Shown here: positions 44,351 to 54,549 of the stretch, one piece after another
How positions within the stretch are numbered: position 1 is the stretch's first letter
How the letters are laid out: each line of letters begins with the position of its first letter
Source of the DNA: Fistulifera solaris
Taxonomy: Eukaryota; Bacillariophyta; Bacillariophyceae; Naviculales; Stauroneidaceae
NCBI GenBank assembly: GCA_030295235.1
Contig: AP026126.1
Location: forward strand, 1,550,001 to 1,614,000
Direction of reading: 5' to 3'
Length of the DNA stretch: 64,000 bases
Made by a program: the position numbers and the translations under genes
The notes under the pieces: generated by a model
What the model was told of the DNA's origin: nothing
Database searches by the model: none
What the model saw: the letters and a program-made list of their open reading frames with translations, nothing else

Positions 44351-45527
44351 ATGCGTTCCATGGCAGTAGCGACAGCAAGAAGATTACAACTTCGACACCA
44401 GAGACTGACAATTCGGCCATTTACGGCAGAGCAACGGACTGATTCATCAGCGACCGAAGATGCCAAGAGACGACAATCCGAAGCAAAGTTAGAAGCCAGG
44501 TTTCTGACCGCAAATAAATTCACTGACTTGCCCGACCCCCAGAAAGAAAAAGGCACTACAACAACTACAACTACGTTTACAGGAACTGCACAAAGCCGGA
44601 AATGCTCGAGCAGCGCTCAAAGTTGCCGAAGAGCTACACCAAGAGACAGAAAAACATCTCGGTGCGCATCATCCGGCCACGGCTTCCGCACGCTCGAATA
44701 TTGGGTTACAGCTCAAGCTCCTGGGAAAATGGAACGACAGTCGTAAACAATACGAACAGGCACTGAAAATTTATCGCGCGACGGTGGGTCATGATCACGC
44801 GAGCACTGCTTCCGTTCATCACAATTGGGGAACACTGTTGCGCACGCAACTGCATCTGGACGATTCTCTGAGTGCAACGGACCGCTTAAGTGTTTTGGAA
44901 ATGTCATTGGAGCACTTGGAAAAGGCGTACAAAATTCGATTGGCGGAATTGGGAGCCGAACATCCTCATACCGTGGCAAGTCGGTCGGGATGGGGCGCAT
45001 CGTTAGCGTCGCAAATATTGCAGAATTACAAACAGACAACTAAAGGGGTGTACCGTTCTATGGTTCCAGAAGAAGTGACGACCAATGGCTGGGATGCTGC
45101 AGAAGAGCACTTGCGACAAGCGTACGTCACAGCTCTGGCGAATCCACGAGGACGTGGATTGCAAAATCAAAAGACGCGCGCCAAGACAAAACGACAAAAG
45201 CCGACACAACAACAACAACTCACCACGATACAGACCTTATCGGCGGCTTCGGCCGGACAAAACCTAGCCCTCGTGTTGAAAGCACGAGCGGCGGTCTCGG
45301 GTGACAACGAACGACTGAACGAAGCGCGCGATTTGTACCGGCAGGTCCTACAAGTGCGAGAGAAGCTATTGCCAGCGGACCACCCCGATTTGTATGCGAC
45401 CAAATTTAGCTTGGCTGAACTATTACAAGCACAAGGTGACGAAGAAGCTGCCAATGCGATACGGCAGGAAATTGTGGATACTTATGACCCGCCAGAATAT
45501 GACGAGAATGACAAGAGTGCGACATGA
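44351..45527 (+). CDS. Tetratricopeptide-repeat protein, likely mitochondrial
   Basis: About 391 residues. The N-terminus MAVATARRLQLRHQRLTIRP is Arg-rich without acids, a probable mitochondrial presequence. TPR units of the kinesin-light-chain type follow: AALKVAEELHQETEKHLGA, SNIGLQLKLLGKWNDSRKQY, VGHDHASTASVHHNWGTLL, LEHLEKAYKIRLAELGAEHP, and near the end EARDLYRQVLQVREKLLP-ADHPDLYATK. The frame breaks at a C5 run (44536-44540); four C would lead into RKKKALQQLQLRLQELHKAG. TPRs mediate protein-protein binding; the partner is unknown. Stop is 88 bp from the stop of the convergent CCCH-YTH-DCD gene. Confidence 0.78.
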
Positions 45528-45615
45528 TAAAAGAGTTAATGATGAAAAATAAAAGCTACATAGACCTAAAGTATAAACTTTTTAATAATGTGCCGTGCGA
45601 GAGTAAACATCCTAA

Positions 45616-47488
45616 TTAGTCACTGCCCGTTTGTTCCTTGCGTGCGATCTTGCGTGGTGGCAAAGCGATTGGCGGAGCACGAACCGATGCGCCTTCCTGC
45701 ACACCCCGTTGGTATTCGATCATGTAATCTAACGCGCCGCATTGACTCGCGAGCAAAGTAGCAACGGCTTCTGTTTGGGCGTGAGTTAGCGCTCCAATGC
45801 GACCCTTTCCACGTGTTCTCAATACATCATTCAAGACCGGGTCTGTGTCCTCGAGAGGAGGGCACTCTAAGCTGATACGTACCCGTATTTGCACCGGGAA
45901 GGGTGAGGACGTGGCCTTAGGGTTCTTGGAAAATGCAGTCGGCTCAATATTCATCCGTGCTGGTGTGAGGGCTTCAAAGATTCCAAAAAGTAACCGGTCA
46001 GTCACATTGAACAAGAATATGGTTGCACCAGGCTGGATGTTGGAAGCTGCTGCTTTCATATGAGCCGGAAGTCCAAATATACCCCGTCCCAAACATTCGT
46101 CCATAGTATCGGAACTGCAACCAAATATAAAGCCAGGACCAGGCATTGTTGGCCAGGCAAGTTCCTCTTCCCCGGGAGCCTTAAAGTCGAGCAAGTTTTC
46201 CGGTGGATCTGCTTCGCCAGTCCACGACTCATAAAGCGTCACTAGCGGAGCATTCCAAATTGCTTTCATCAGGGATTCACCAGTCTTCCAAGACATGTCT
46301 TGACAGTATTGCGTGGTGCTTGTTGGAAGAAGAAGATCAGGCGCAACTTCGAGAGCTGTTTCAATGGAGAGCTCTGTCGTCCGGTACCAGTCGACCTGAA
46401 TTCGATAGCTGAAGCTCGCCTCACCGTGGTCAGCTGACTTATGATAAACGGCAGCAGATTTCAGCATTGCGGCACCTTGAATATGCCGGCTGTCGCTCAC
46501 AGTAAAGAACAACATGACTTGCGTCTTGGCTTCAAACAACTCATTCAGTTTCGCAGCATGTTTGTGCTGGACATACCATTCACCACGAACCGTACTAAGT
46601 GCCAAGTCGCGTTGCGTTGCCGCCCTCACAATGAAAAACGATGCTTCTGAAGGCTCCAGGATCGGAATAGGCTTTCCTCCGCCACTTGCACCTCCTTCAT
46701 AGTACTCAATCGTTGTTTGGTCGACATTTGAAAACAAGTCCTCCGAGATCTCATTTGTCAGTGTTTCCGGCTCTTGTGTTTTCTTTGGGAACTGACGTAA
46801 CTCGGCTTCACCGTGAGCGAAGTGACAGCTGTCACCTATACGATTGATAAGAAAGGATCGGTTCAGAGCTGTAAGGGACACAATTCGCGGAAGCGTCGAG
46901 TAGCACAAAACTTACCGAAAGGACATTCACCGGCCATGAAATGCTTACAGAGACTAATCTTATAAAATTCATTTGGTTTTGGTGCAGGTCGACGGGCTAC
47001 CTCCTTGTTATTTGCTTGCATCTGTGTCAGTCCGACAGAAAAATCCGCCACTAACGGTAGATCTTCTCGTGGTCGTTTGGTGTGCTTGTAGCGACAAAAG
47101 GGCCATGAATGCAAAATCCAGATCTGTAAAAAGCGCATTCCATTCGGTTCTCTTCACTGATGTGACGAAACGGACAATCTTTGATTTTACAGCGATCGCC
47201 GTGACGGCAGATAGGCATTTTACTTAGATCGTATTGATGCAAAAATTCGCACGCCGCTCCTTTCATGCAAAGATCTCGTAGCCAATGACGACACACTACT
47301 GTACGAAGACGAGGATCATGCTTTGCACTCGTCAACACGGGTTCCTCGTCGGCATTCTCGTCCGCAAAAACCGAGCCCGTTTTTCGGTAGGGTAACGGAT
47401 CGAGCGTTTCCGGAATTCCATGTTCGAGTGCATAGTTTTCAAAGTCGTATTCAATCGTATTTGCGGTAATAAAGTCTTCTGTTAGCAT
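45616..47488 (-). CDS. CPSF30-like CCCH zinc-finger protein fused to YTH and DCD domains
   Basis: Two exons (47488-46916, 46835-45616) with an 80-nt GT-AG intron inside the fourth zinc finger; about 597 residues. Four CCCH fingers: CRHWLRDLCMKGAACEFLH, CRHGDRCKIKDCPFRH, CAFYRSGFCIHGPF-CRYKH and CKHFMAGECPF-GDSCHFAH. They match the tandem fingers of polyadenylation factor CPSF30/Yth1. A YTH domain follows (SFFIVRAATQRDLALSTV, cage Trp in RGEWYVQ, FFTVSDSRHIQGAAM, second cage Trp in IQVDWYRTTEL), which would bind m6A. Last is a DCD domain: GFIFGCSSDTMDECLGRGIF, GLPAHMK, GATIFLFNVTDRLLFGIFE. The frame breaks in finger 3 at an A4 run (47096-47099); five restores FCRYKH. CPSF30-YTH is known in plants; the DCD addition is unusual. 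Confidence 0.9.
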
Positions 47489-47631
47489 CTTAAGATTCTA
47501 TCTGAATGAGAATTAATAACATTAAATAACAAAACAAATGAATACAGACAAATGCGAATGAATTTTTGTTATAAAGGTGAAGTCGTCAAAAACACAACCA
47601 CACAAATCACGATCATGGATCTCAAGAAGGT

Positions 47632-47751
47632 AAAGAACAACACCCGGGATTCCAACGTGGTCCCCCACCGTAGTACTAACCGGGCCTGACGATGCTTAAC
47701 TTCGCTGAGCAGACGGGAAGCGGTGCTGTCATCGAAGTATGGTCGTTCCTT
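47632..47751 (-). rRNA. 5S ribosomal RNA
   Basis: 120 nt on the minus strand with the conserved 5S core: ACGACCATAC at the 5' side, GAAGTTAAGC (internal control box A region), GGCCCGGTTAGTACT, GTGGGGGACC and GGAATCCCGGGTG toward the 3' side. The ends AAGGAACGAC and GTTGTTCTTT pair over ten bases (with G-U pairs), forming helix I. Upstream on the same strand are AT-rich TATTATA/AATAAATT elements. The first run of five T downstream is about 40 nt past the mature end. It stands alone between protein genes; no other rRNA gene is in the window. Confidence 0.95.
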
Positions 47752-47941
47752 CTTGTGAGGAGCAAAAGTAATTTATTATTAACTTTGTATAATACGACTC
47801 AGCTCCTAAATGCAATATCTGAGTTCTTGCCACTTGACACATATTTTGTTAGAGATTACGTTTTCGTTGACCCATAAGAATCTAGCCCTATGTTGCTATT
47901 TCGCTTTCAATAGCTTTCAACTATGTAGTATCTTAGTGTTA

Positions 47942-48938
47942 TTATCTCCGGTTATCGGGCGTGAAACTCATGTCTGCTAGTTCCAAAACCGTGGGCAGAT
48001 TTTGAATGGCCGTAAGGTACTCGAGATCATCTTCGTTCGTCTGGAAGATTTGATTCACCGAATGTTTAAACATCGGAATTATGGATGCTAACGGCTTTGT
48101 GGATGAATCGTCTTCGAACGCTGTCCCCCATCCACTTTCCTGCAGTTTGCCAAAGAAAAAACCCAAGGCGTCGCTTTCTGCGTCTTTCATCACTGGACTT
48201 TCCATTATATCCCACATTTCGTCAAACAGATGCGATCTTTCGTCACTGAAACCGTAGGCAGCAGGTGACATAATGAAGCGCAATAAGCTCCGTTTCCGTT
48301 TGGTTCCTTCTACTTGTTGTCGTATCGAAAATATCATCGCCCCGACGTCTTGTTTCGAGAAGCACTGTCGAACATCGGTATCTCCGCAATCAAATACAGC
48401 GCGTTCGACAGTGCGGATCAATGACACAATCCCAGTTTCAAAAAAAGAACTCGTACGTTTGACGTAATGCAAGTTGATGTTCCGAGGAACCTTTTTCCGG
48501 CCGCCGACTTGCCAAATAGTGAATTTGTACCGTCAACGTTAGCGATAATAGGGTATAAGAGTACAACGTTACCAGAAGACGAGTCAAGAAACGAGTGTGC
48601 AATACCTCCCATAATTCGTCTTGCTTTGCGGAATCGCCTGAATCAGCTCGTAATGCCTTCAACGCCTGTGTCGGTTCCTTGGTGGGAATTCGTTCTTCGA
48701 CAATTGTTCGAATGGTGGGTAAGAAACGACACAGCGTTCGCCTGACATCCATACGACAATTCCGCAAGCGAGTACGTCGGCCCTTCCAGTCATCTGTTTT
48801 CGTGTTATTGCTCGCACTACAATATTGATTCCAGGCCCAAGATCCCAACTGATACGCGCTGTAGGCCACCGCTGCCGTTGTCACGATGTTCGACATTGCA
48901 AATCTCCCCCTTCGTTTTTGCTGTTGCTCGTTTTCCAT
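47942..48938 (-). CDS. PEX3: Peroxin-3 (PEX3)
   Basis: About 331 residues. The N-terminus has a basic patch (KRRGRFAMSN) and a membrane helix region (IVTTAAVAYSAYQLGSWAW), as in PEX3, which anchors in the peroxisomal membrane and docks PEX19 with its cargo. The family block follows: RFLPTIRTIVEERIP, then DELWEVLHTRFLTRLLVTLYSYTLL and LTVQIHYLASR. The frame breaks at an A7 run on the plus strand (48440-48446); six would read YEFFFETGIVSLIRTVERAV. The C-terminal half continues to DLEYLTAIQNLPTVLELADM. Slightly shorter than typical PEX3. Confidence 0.85.
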
Positions 48939-49332
48939 GATTTAATAATAATAAAGTGAGAAAGATCATGTAATACCGGGCAGCTACACGATATGGTTTT
49001 GTTTATAGAAAAAATAAGAGACGATTAGCGATAAGGTCGCTGCGACGACAAGGAAAAAACGAAAAACCTCGTCCGTTTCATAGGGTACTACCAGGTACTA
49101 CCGTAGCCGGTCTACCGGTAGGTTTGTGACGTATCGTATCGGTACTTAAGGGTAGTTTCATACATATTTCAGACTGTACCGTATACTCGCCCAAGTGTAC
49201 ACAATAACGTATGATGGACTGACGGTAATATGTTGTCACCGCGAGCCGCGAGCATCGATAGCATTTTTTTTCAGACAAAGAATGGGCCTCATTGTCACGC
49301 AATAGGTAATAGAAATAGGACACAAACACATC
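48939..49332. other. Divergent intergenic region
   Basis: About 390 bp between PEX3 and alpha-mannosidase II. Contains TACCAGGTA (49089-49097) and TACCGGTA palindromes within a cluster of ACCGGT/TACC words at 49080-49150. Probably both promoters. Confidence 0.45.
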
Positions 49333-52099
49333 ATGCTCCGAAGGAGCGGAGAAACGGACCGAAAGGCAACACTATTCACTCCGGGAAGTCAGCGTAAGAG
49401 CCGATTGCGACGGAAAGCAAACGATGAAGAGATTGGACTGGTCACAACACCGTCGGACGTCGTAGAAAAGACGCCGTCCGCATCCGTCTCGCGACCCAAG
49501 AAAGTAGTCCGTCGGAAGACTAGTAATCCCACTAGGTCGAATGAGAGTATCTTGTCCATGACTTTCGCGATATTGACTCTGGTTTGTTGCTTTGCTTCAA
49601 TTATGACGGTCATGCTCTTTCTGTTAATGCACATCGAGACTCCAGATCTGCAAATGAAGGACTTATTGTATCAAGGCGAACACAGTCTTAAAGGAGTATT
49701 ACAGCGCAAAGAAAAGCAGTTAGTGGATGCCACCCAAAGCTTACTGGGTCATTCGCCGGGACTGCAGCGTGATATTCATTCAGGCCATGCCGTGCAAACC
49801 ATTCGGAAGGATGAGTCAAATGTTATTGATATGCGCGAATTGAATTATCAATTGCCATTTTCGAATGAGGATGGCGGTGTTTGGAAACAAGGTTGGGATG
49901 TTCAACCTGTTCTAGTTGATGCGGAGCACCCTTTGACGGTCTACGTCATTCCTCATAGCCATTGCGATCCGGGTTGGCTGAAAACATTTGATCAGTATTT
50001 TCAATCGCAAACCAAAAGCATCATTACCACTGTAGTGGATGCACTTGCCAAAGATAAGCGAAGAAAATTCATCTGGGCTGAAATATCATATTTTGCCTGG
50101 TGGTGGGAGGAACAAAATGAAAGTACACGACAACTGGTCAAACGGTTATTGAACGAAGGGCAACTGGAGTTTGTGACGGGCGGTTGGGTACAGCCAGACG
50201 AAGCCAATTCGGAATTGTATGCTATGGAAATACAGTTGCAGGAAGGACATACGTGGATTCGAGAGAACATAGGCGAGGAAGCTATCCCGAAATACGCATG
50301 GTCGATCGATCCCTTTGGTTATTCATCGTCGGCCGCTTGGCTCTGGCAAAAATACGGCTTTCGCGCCATGCTGATCCAGCGAGTGCATTATGCTATTAAA
50401 AAAGAGCTGGCTCGAAAGAAGCACCTTGAATTTTACTGGAGGCAAACGTGGGACGAGCATGGTGAGCACGATATTTTTACTCACGTCATGCCATTCTTCA
50501 GTTATGATATTCCGCATACTTGTGGACCCGACCCGTCTGTGTGCTGTCAATTTGACTTTAAGAGGGGGGAGAGGGCAATGTCCTTGGCGTAAGGATCCCA
50601 TTAGAGTGACGACTGAAAATGTTGCAGAGCGAGCTATGCTCCTTTGGGATCAATACAAGAAAAAAGCGGCTCTTTACCGCTCGAACACGGTGCTCGTACC
50701 TCTTGGTGACGACTTTCGTTATCAAACAGCCAAAGAAGCGGAAAGCCAATACGAAAATTACCAAATAATCTTCGACTATCTTAACAAGAATGTTCCCGGG
50801 GCCCACGTTCAGTTCGGAACTCTTTCTGACTACTTCAAAGACGTCATGGGTACTTTCGACACACCGTTGCTCAAGGGCTCATTTTTTACCTATGCTGATG
50901 TGAATGAAGATTACTGGTCTGGCTATTTCACTAGTCGTGCGTTTGATAAGGCACTCGATCGACAATTGGAGAGAGTGTTGTACGCTGCTGAAAGTATGGG
51001 AGGTTCATCGCATGAGTTACGTGGTCCTCGTCGTGAGCTGGCTTTGTTTCAGCACCATGACGGTGTAACAGGAACGGCGAAGACTAAGGTCGTGGAAGAC
51101 TATGCTCGAAGAATGTTTGGTGCCATCAATGAGACGCATGAGTGGATGTTAGCTTTCATCAAGAAATCTCAGACCACGTCGGTGAGCCGCTTTGGTGAGA
51201 CTTTGAAACCTTGCATATCTGCAAGTGAAGCACGCGATTTAAGCATAAATCATTGTTCCGGAGAAGTGCTCTTATACAATCCATTGGAATCTCCGCAGCG
51301 ATGTGCAGACACAACGATAGCAGGACGGTCATTTGCTTTAGGGTTCATACCTTGCGAAATTCCAGGAAATGTTGCTGGATCAAATACCGTCATTGAATTT
51401 GATCCCAAGACAGGGCTAATGACTGCTCCGTTTAAAGAACAATGGATGCTATGGAAAGTTAAAAGTGGAGGGGCGTATCTTTTCGTTCCAGGTACCCAAA
51501 TCCCTTACGATATGAAGAACATTACTGTCGAGAAAGAGGGCTTCGTAATCAATACAGAGAAGTGGAAACGATTCATAGTAGAAAAGGAAGTTCCCTCTGA
51601 ATATGGGACAAATGCCATCGTTATTGACTTCGTCTACGAAGTTAGCGTCGATATTGACAACGAAGAGTGGTTTGTTCGTTTTGGCGCCGATATTCAGAAC
51701 AATGGCTACTTTCACACGGATTTGAACGGCTTCAATTTTGATACACATCGTTTCAGATCTGACATGCCCATTCAAAGTCAAGTATTCCCAATGCCGACGT
51801 TAGCAAGCATCGACGACGACAACATGCGGCTAACAATCATATCGACGCACGCGCAGGGTACGGCATCTCTGGAAGATGGAACGATTGATGTATGGTTGGA
51901 CCGAAGACTACGACAAGACGATAACCGTGGGTTGGGGCAAGGCGTGCAAGATAACCGACTAACTCGGACGCGTTTTCGTGTCATTCTTGAATCAGGTGGC
52001 CATGACCACGCTGCCGAGTTTGACGTGAGCCCACTCGTCCGACGAATGTGGGATGAACTTCAGCATCCTCTTGAAATGTTTGGCCAAGTAACTTCGTAA
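49333..52099 (+). CDS. MAN2A: Golgi alpha-mannosidase II (GH38)
   Basis: About 921 residues; a type II membrane protein. A basic cytosolic tail (about 70 residues) and one membrane helix (about 75-100, TFAILTLVCCFASIMTVMLF) precede the catalytic region. GH38 motifs: VIPHSHCDPGWLKTFD (zinc ligands), WAEISYFAWWW, WSIDPFGYSSS (nucleophile Asp region), QFDFKRGRGQ...PWRKDP region and LFQHHDGVTGTAKTKVVEDY. It trims two mannoses from GlcNAcMan5GlcNAc2 in complex N-glycan maturation. The frame breaks at a G6 run (50564-50569); five would read FKRGRGQCPWRKDP. The C-terminus is shorter than in animal enzymes (about 1,140 residues), ending soon after DVSPLVRRMWDELQHPLEMF. Confidence 0.92.
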
Positions 52100-52225
52100 A
52101 ATTTTGTTGCGTGTCGACGTCCCGATCAAATCAAACCTATCCGTGGGATAAAGTTACTGCAACGTTGAGACTGCGTTGGCCTTATTAACACTTTATCTAG
52201 GCGTTGTATTTTTATCGGAGATCTT

Positions 52226-53245
52226 TTACGGCTCAAGAAATTCTTGGTCCGGCATCTCATCGCTACAGACTCGTTTTCTGGTACTGCAAGCTAGCACACA
52301 GGAAATTATCGAAGCCAAAGCAGAAATCACCCTTCCCGTCTTTTCCGCGAATACTCCCAAAAGTATCAGGACGATAAACATTCCAATCAGTATAGATTGC
52401 ATGTAATACGAATCTACCGAAAGCATAAGTTTCTTATGCTGTGACAGATTAGTAAGTTGATCTCTTGTCACGATCTGTCGCGTGCCCCACAATCCCAGTG
52501 TCGTGACTGAAACTGTTATGAAACACCAGAGGAGCAATAACGGTGGCGCTGACGTACACTTTTCATTGCTAGTACCGAGATGAAGCTCCATTAAAATGGG
52601 GAGCACGAAGAGTTGAGTGGTAGCACCGGTTAAAAGTCCTGACAAAGCTGCAATCATTCGATAGGTATTATGAAGAGATGCATCTATTGAGTCCGTGCAG
52701 TCGACGTCGCCGCGAAGACGCCGAACGCGAGCTGACGACTGAGATTGATTGAGCACAAACGCACAAAAAGATCCGTAGACAGTTAGTGTAGCCCCAACAA
52801 TCAGCGAACTTTGATGTGGTGTTGTCGTTGTATCAATCAACAACCACGTCATGGCCAGGGCTGATAACGCTCCTGCAATGTTGTAAGCCTCCATCTGAAA
52901 CAAAATTTCATCACGAGTGTTTGAGCGACGCAGGAAATATTTCTGCGCCGAAATGCCGACGAAAACTGCAATCAAAGTCAGAAAGCTCCATTCCAAGGAG
53001 AATACAATGATGGATGGGGTTGAACTGTTCAGGATACTGCCATCCCATTGAAGAATGTAAAGAAGAATTTGACTCGAGACAGCTAATATGGAGCCAGAAA
53101 TGAAGGATGCAATTTTGATAGTGGTGATGAACCTGGTTCTAGTCATTTCTTGATCGTGTGTCGACAAAAGCGGTTGCATAACTGCAACGTCTTCGCGAAT
53201 CATCTCCTCAATGAGAGGAGAGGATGTTGTCCATGGTTCTCTCAT
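52226..53245 (-). CDS. Eight-helix membrane protein with internal duplication
   Basis: 339 residues, intact, convergent with alpha-mannosidase II. Acidic N-terminus, then two four-helix units (about residues 38-170 and 195-325). Each has a first helix with S/G-rich start (IASFISGSILAVSSQILLYI; MIAALSGLLTGATTQLFVLP), a Trp-containing second helix (VFSLEWSFLTLIAVFVG; LLLLWCFITVSVTTLGLWG), a third after a polar loop (MEAYNIAGALSALAM; VDSYYMQSILIGMFIV) and a fourth. It matches the plan of the 41666 protein and the single unit at 36209. Function unknown. A CT microsatellite lies just upstream in the 5' flank. Confidence 0.75.
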   Translation of the reverse strand: MREPWTTSSPLIEEMIREDVAVMQPLLSTHDQEMTRTRFITTIKIASFISGSILAVSSQILLYILQWDGSILNSSTPSIIVFSLEWSFLTLIAVFVGISAQKYFLRRSNTRDEILFQMEAYNIAGALSALAMTWLLIDTTTTPHQSSLIVGATLTVYGSFCAFVLNQSQSSARVRRLRGDVDCTDSIDASLHNTYRMIAALSGLLTGATTQLFVLPILMELHLGTSNEKCTSAPPLLLLWCFITVSVTTLGLWGTRQIVTRDQLTNLSQHKKLMLSVDSYYMQSILIGMFIVLILLGVFAEKTGRVISALASIISCVLACSTRKRVCSDEMPDQEFLEP

Positions 53246-53275
53246 TGTCGCTCATAAGACGGAACGCATTGCATG

Positions 53276-53278
<3 letters not shown>

Positions 53279-53306
<28 letters not shown>
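53279..53306. repeat. (CT)n microsatellite
   Basis: Fourteen uninterrupted CT units about 33 bp upstream of the start of the minus-strand membrane-protein gene. On that gene's sense strand it reads (AG)n and would lie in its 5' UTR or core promoter. Confidence 0.9.
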
Positions 53307-53308
<2 letters not shown>

Positions 53309-54549
53309 TTCCGAGTTTTCTCGAAGGGGAGCGAAAAAAAGTGAATTACCACGAACGCCTTTGAACTTCGCTTGGAACAATAATTAGGACATTTCGGAGT
53401 TGAACTCGAGGACTTGGAGAAGATGTTTCACATTTATAAGTAGAGTTTTGAATGAGGAAAAATAGTGCTGCTCCGACATTTTCAAAAAAAACGCTCCATC
53501 ACGCCTCACGCCACAACAAAACGCCAATCATCACACAGGGAAAATTCGAAGATCTCTGTGCTTGGCACGGCAGTATTGCAAGGTAATAGGCCTAAAACAA
53601 ACAAAAGCAATACAATTGTACATCACGAACGTAATTTTTCATTGGTGGTATAAGAGATTGAAGCTCACGGGGAATGTTTTTTTATAATAAACGCATTTCG
53701 TTTCTCGAAACTGAATTGGAACAAAAGTATTGTTTTGTCTTTGTTTTCTTAATCTGATTATTTCTTCAATTCCATGTTCCTCGGTTCTCGCGGTTTTCCA
53801 TGATTGGGGTGTCAAATTAATATCAGTTCTTTGTCGTCTTTTTCCTGTCGGAGACAGCGAACTAATGTTCCCAAGGGCGCCAATTGTAACTAGTAGCCAT
53901 ACATAAGCCAGATAATCAGATAATTTTCCAACGACACTATAAACGTTGTGAACCAGCACAGAGTGGCTATCACTCGAGGGAGTTATGTCCCTAGCGTTAA
54001 CTTGTATTGCCTACCAAGGCAAAGTTCTCCGAATAATTGTCTCTTCACTGCCTCGGTGTCGCCGCTGCTGAGAAATCGTTACACATCTAATGTCTAATGA
54101 CATGGTGCTAACTGAAGCGTCCATTTTACTATTTTACCTGAGGGGAAGAAAACTGTAAAAGGGTGTGTGGGTTGTGTATATTGTGTGTTGTGTGCTTCTT
54201 CTTTCTCCAACCTAATGTTGTGTTGGTGGACTGCTGCCTACAATTTAAGTAATACAAAAGATCTCATTTAGGCGATTCGAAAGTAAGTTTGGGCGCAAAA
54301 AAATTTATTTAGGCACCTTTCGATCATTTGTCTTTAAATACAATTATGAACATGAATAGCGTATACAACGAAGCAGTTTTTGAATTAATGATTTTGAAAA
54401 ATATCCAGCGCGGGCCGCTACTATTCCAGCTTGCGCGAAATGTCACGCCTCCGTCACGTCTCTCACTTTTTGGAAAACACACTCGAACCGAATAAAAAAA
54501 ATCATCCATCAATTCTCGCGGAACCCCTATCCAATTCATTTACGCTAAC
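53307..54549. other. Intergenic, no gene seen
   Basis: About 1.2 kb. Contains a GT-rich tract at about 54160-54200 (TGTGTGGGTTGTGTATATTG-like) and AT-rich segments. Open frames on both strands are short and lack family features. Confidence 0.5.

Noticed and set aside
47692-47877. 61-codon plus-strand open frame
   Set aside because: Overlaps the 5S rRNA gene on the other strand and has no protein features.
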